NCBI GenBank assembly: GCA_937934775.1
Contig: CALGYL010000160.1
Location: 1 to 6,942 of the forward strand
Direction: 5' to 3'
DNA length: 6,942 nucleotides
From: an uncultured Clostridia bacterium
GTDB lineage: Bacteria; Bacillota; Clostridia; Christensenellales; Aristaeellaceae
Positions 6,628 to 6,942 of this stretch are shown in pieces. Both the position numbers and the translations under genes were made by a program. The notes below the pieces were generated by a model. That model had not been told where the DNA came from. It made no database searches and saw only the letters and a program-made list of their open reading frames with translations. How positions within the stretch are numbered: position 1 is the first letter of the stretch; every line of letters begins with the position of its first letter.

Positions 6628-6656
6628 TTGACAAACTGCTCCCATCGCGATATAAT
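6628..6656 (+). promoter_or_regulatory. Consensus sigma-A promoter of the tRNA operon
   Basis: TTGACA (6628-6633) and TATAAT (6651-6656) match the consensus at all 12 positions with an ideal 17-bp spacer. Transcription should begin near 6663, giving a leader of about 23 nt that can form a short TGCCG/CGGCA hairpin (6663-6667 with 6676-6680) before the first tRNA. Confidence 0.92.
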
Positions 6657-6685
6657 ACTTTTTGCCGTCAATAAGCGGCATGCGT

Positions 6686-6762
<77 letters not shown>

Positions 6763-6807
6763 AAAGTAAATGCCAATTTCGATCTTGGTCGGAGTTGGTT
6801 TTTACGT

Positions 6808-6884
6808 GGCGGCGTAGCTCAGCTGGCTAGAGCATTCGGTTCATACCCGGAGTGTCGTTGGTTCGAATCCGACCGCCGCTACCA
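6808..6884 (+). tRNA. Elongator tRNA-Met (CAU)
   Basis: 77-nt cloverleaf with encoded CCA; anticodon CAT at 6842-6844 in the loop TTCATAC. The acceptor stem GGCGGCG/CGCCGCT has a G1-U72 wobble, as in the Bacillus-type elongator tRNA-Met, and the D arm GCTCAGCTGGCTAGAGC is typical. It lacks the C1/A72 mismatch, so it is not an initiator. A lysidine-modified tRNA-Ile2 also has a CAU gene anticodon, but the overall sequence resembles tRNA-Met more. It follows tRNA-fMet by 45 bp with no promoter between. Confidence 0.93.
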
Positions 6885-6888
6885 CAAG

Positions 6889-6922
6889 AAAAGCCCTGAA
6901 ATCAAAGGATTTCGGGGCTTTT
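6889..6922 (+). terminator. Terminator of the tRNA operon, probably bidirectional
   Basis: AAAAGCCCTGAAATC (6889-6903) and GATTTCGGGGCTTTT (6908-6922) form a 15-bp stem with one G-U wobble and an AAAG loop. The A-run on the left and T-run on the right mean it could act on both strands. It begins 4 nt after the elongator tRNA. Confidence 0.92.
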
Positions 6923-6942
6923 GCCTTTATTTCCATGAGGCA

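Overview
The window looks like chromosomal DNA from a GC-rich, spore-forming member of the Bacillota, most likely class Clostridia. The grounds are a perfect CIRCE operator in front of groES-groEL, the sporulation genes yabP and yabQ followed by a divIC-like gene, strong AGGAGG-type ribosome binding sites, Bacillus-like tRNA-Met sequences and TTGACA/TATAAT promoters. A finer taxonomic placement cannot be made from the sequence alone.

Layout. Positions 1-1609 (minus strand) hold the heat-shock chaperonin operon: a consensus-like promoter, CIRCE, groES, then groEL running off the left edge. Upstream of it on the same strand are an unrecognised, visibly more AT-rich gene (1706-2368) and a RadC-family gene (2465-3250) whose JAMM metal-binding histidines are missing. 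A short divergent intergenic region then separates radC from a tightly packed plus-strand cluster: yabP, yabQ (1-nt overlap), a DivIC/FtsB-type division gene, and a Ppx/GppA phosphatase (overlapping divIC). This cluster joins spore-cortex genes to cell division and a phosphatase, as in many Firmicutes.

The most informative event is an IS5-family insertion, 1135 bp (5260-6394), with imperfect 21-bp terminal inverted repeats (15/21 matches) and a 4-bp CTAA target duplication. It landed in the last few codons of the phosphatase gene. Removing the element in silico restores the ending ...GFLLKPRAA and a TGA at 6413, 34 bp before a good terminator. With the element present, the last five residues are replaced by 17 read from the IS. 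The transposase keeps its DDE residues but is broken by two in-frame stops, so it is called a pseudogene.

The right end carries a consensus promoter driving two tRNA genes with CAU anticodons, initiator tRNA-fMet followed by elongator tRNA-Met, closed by a strong terminator.

I did not find a convincing undescribed multi-gene system. The points worth a second look are the IS-rewritten phosphatase C-terminus, the RadC homologue lacking metal ligands, the orphan gene beside the heat-shock operon, and the apparently leaderless IS promoter.
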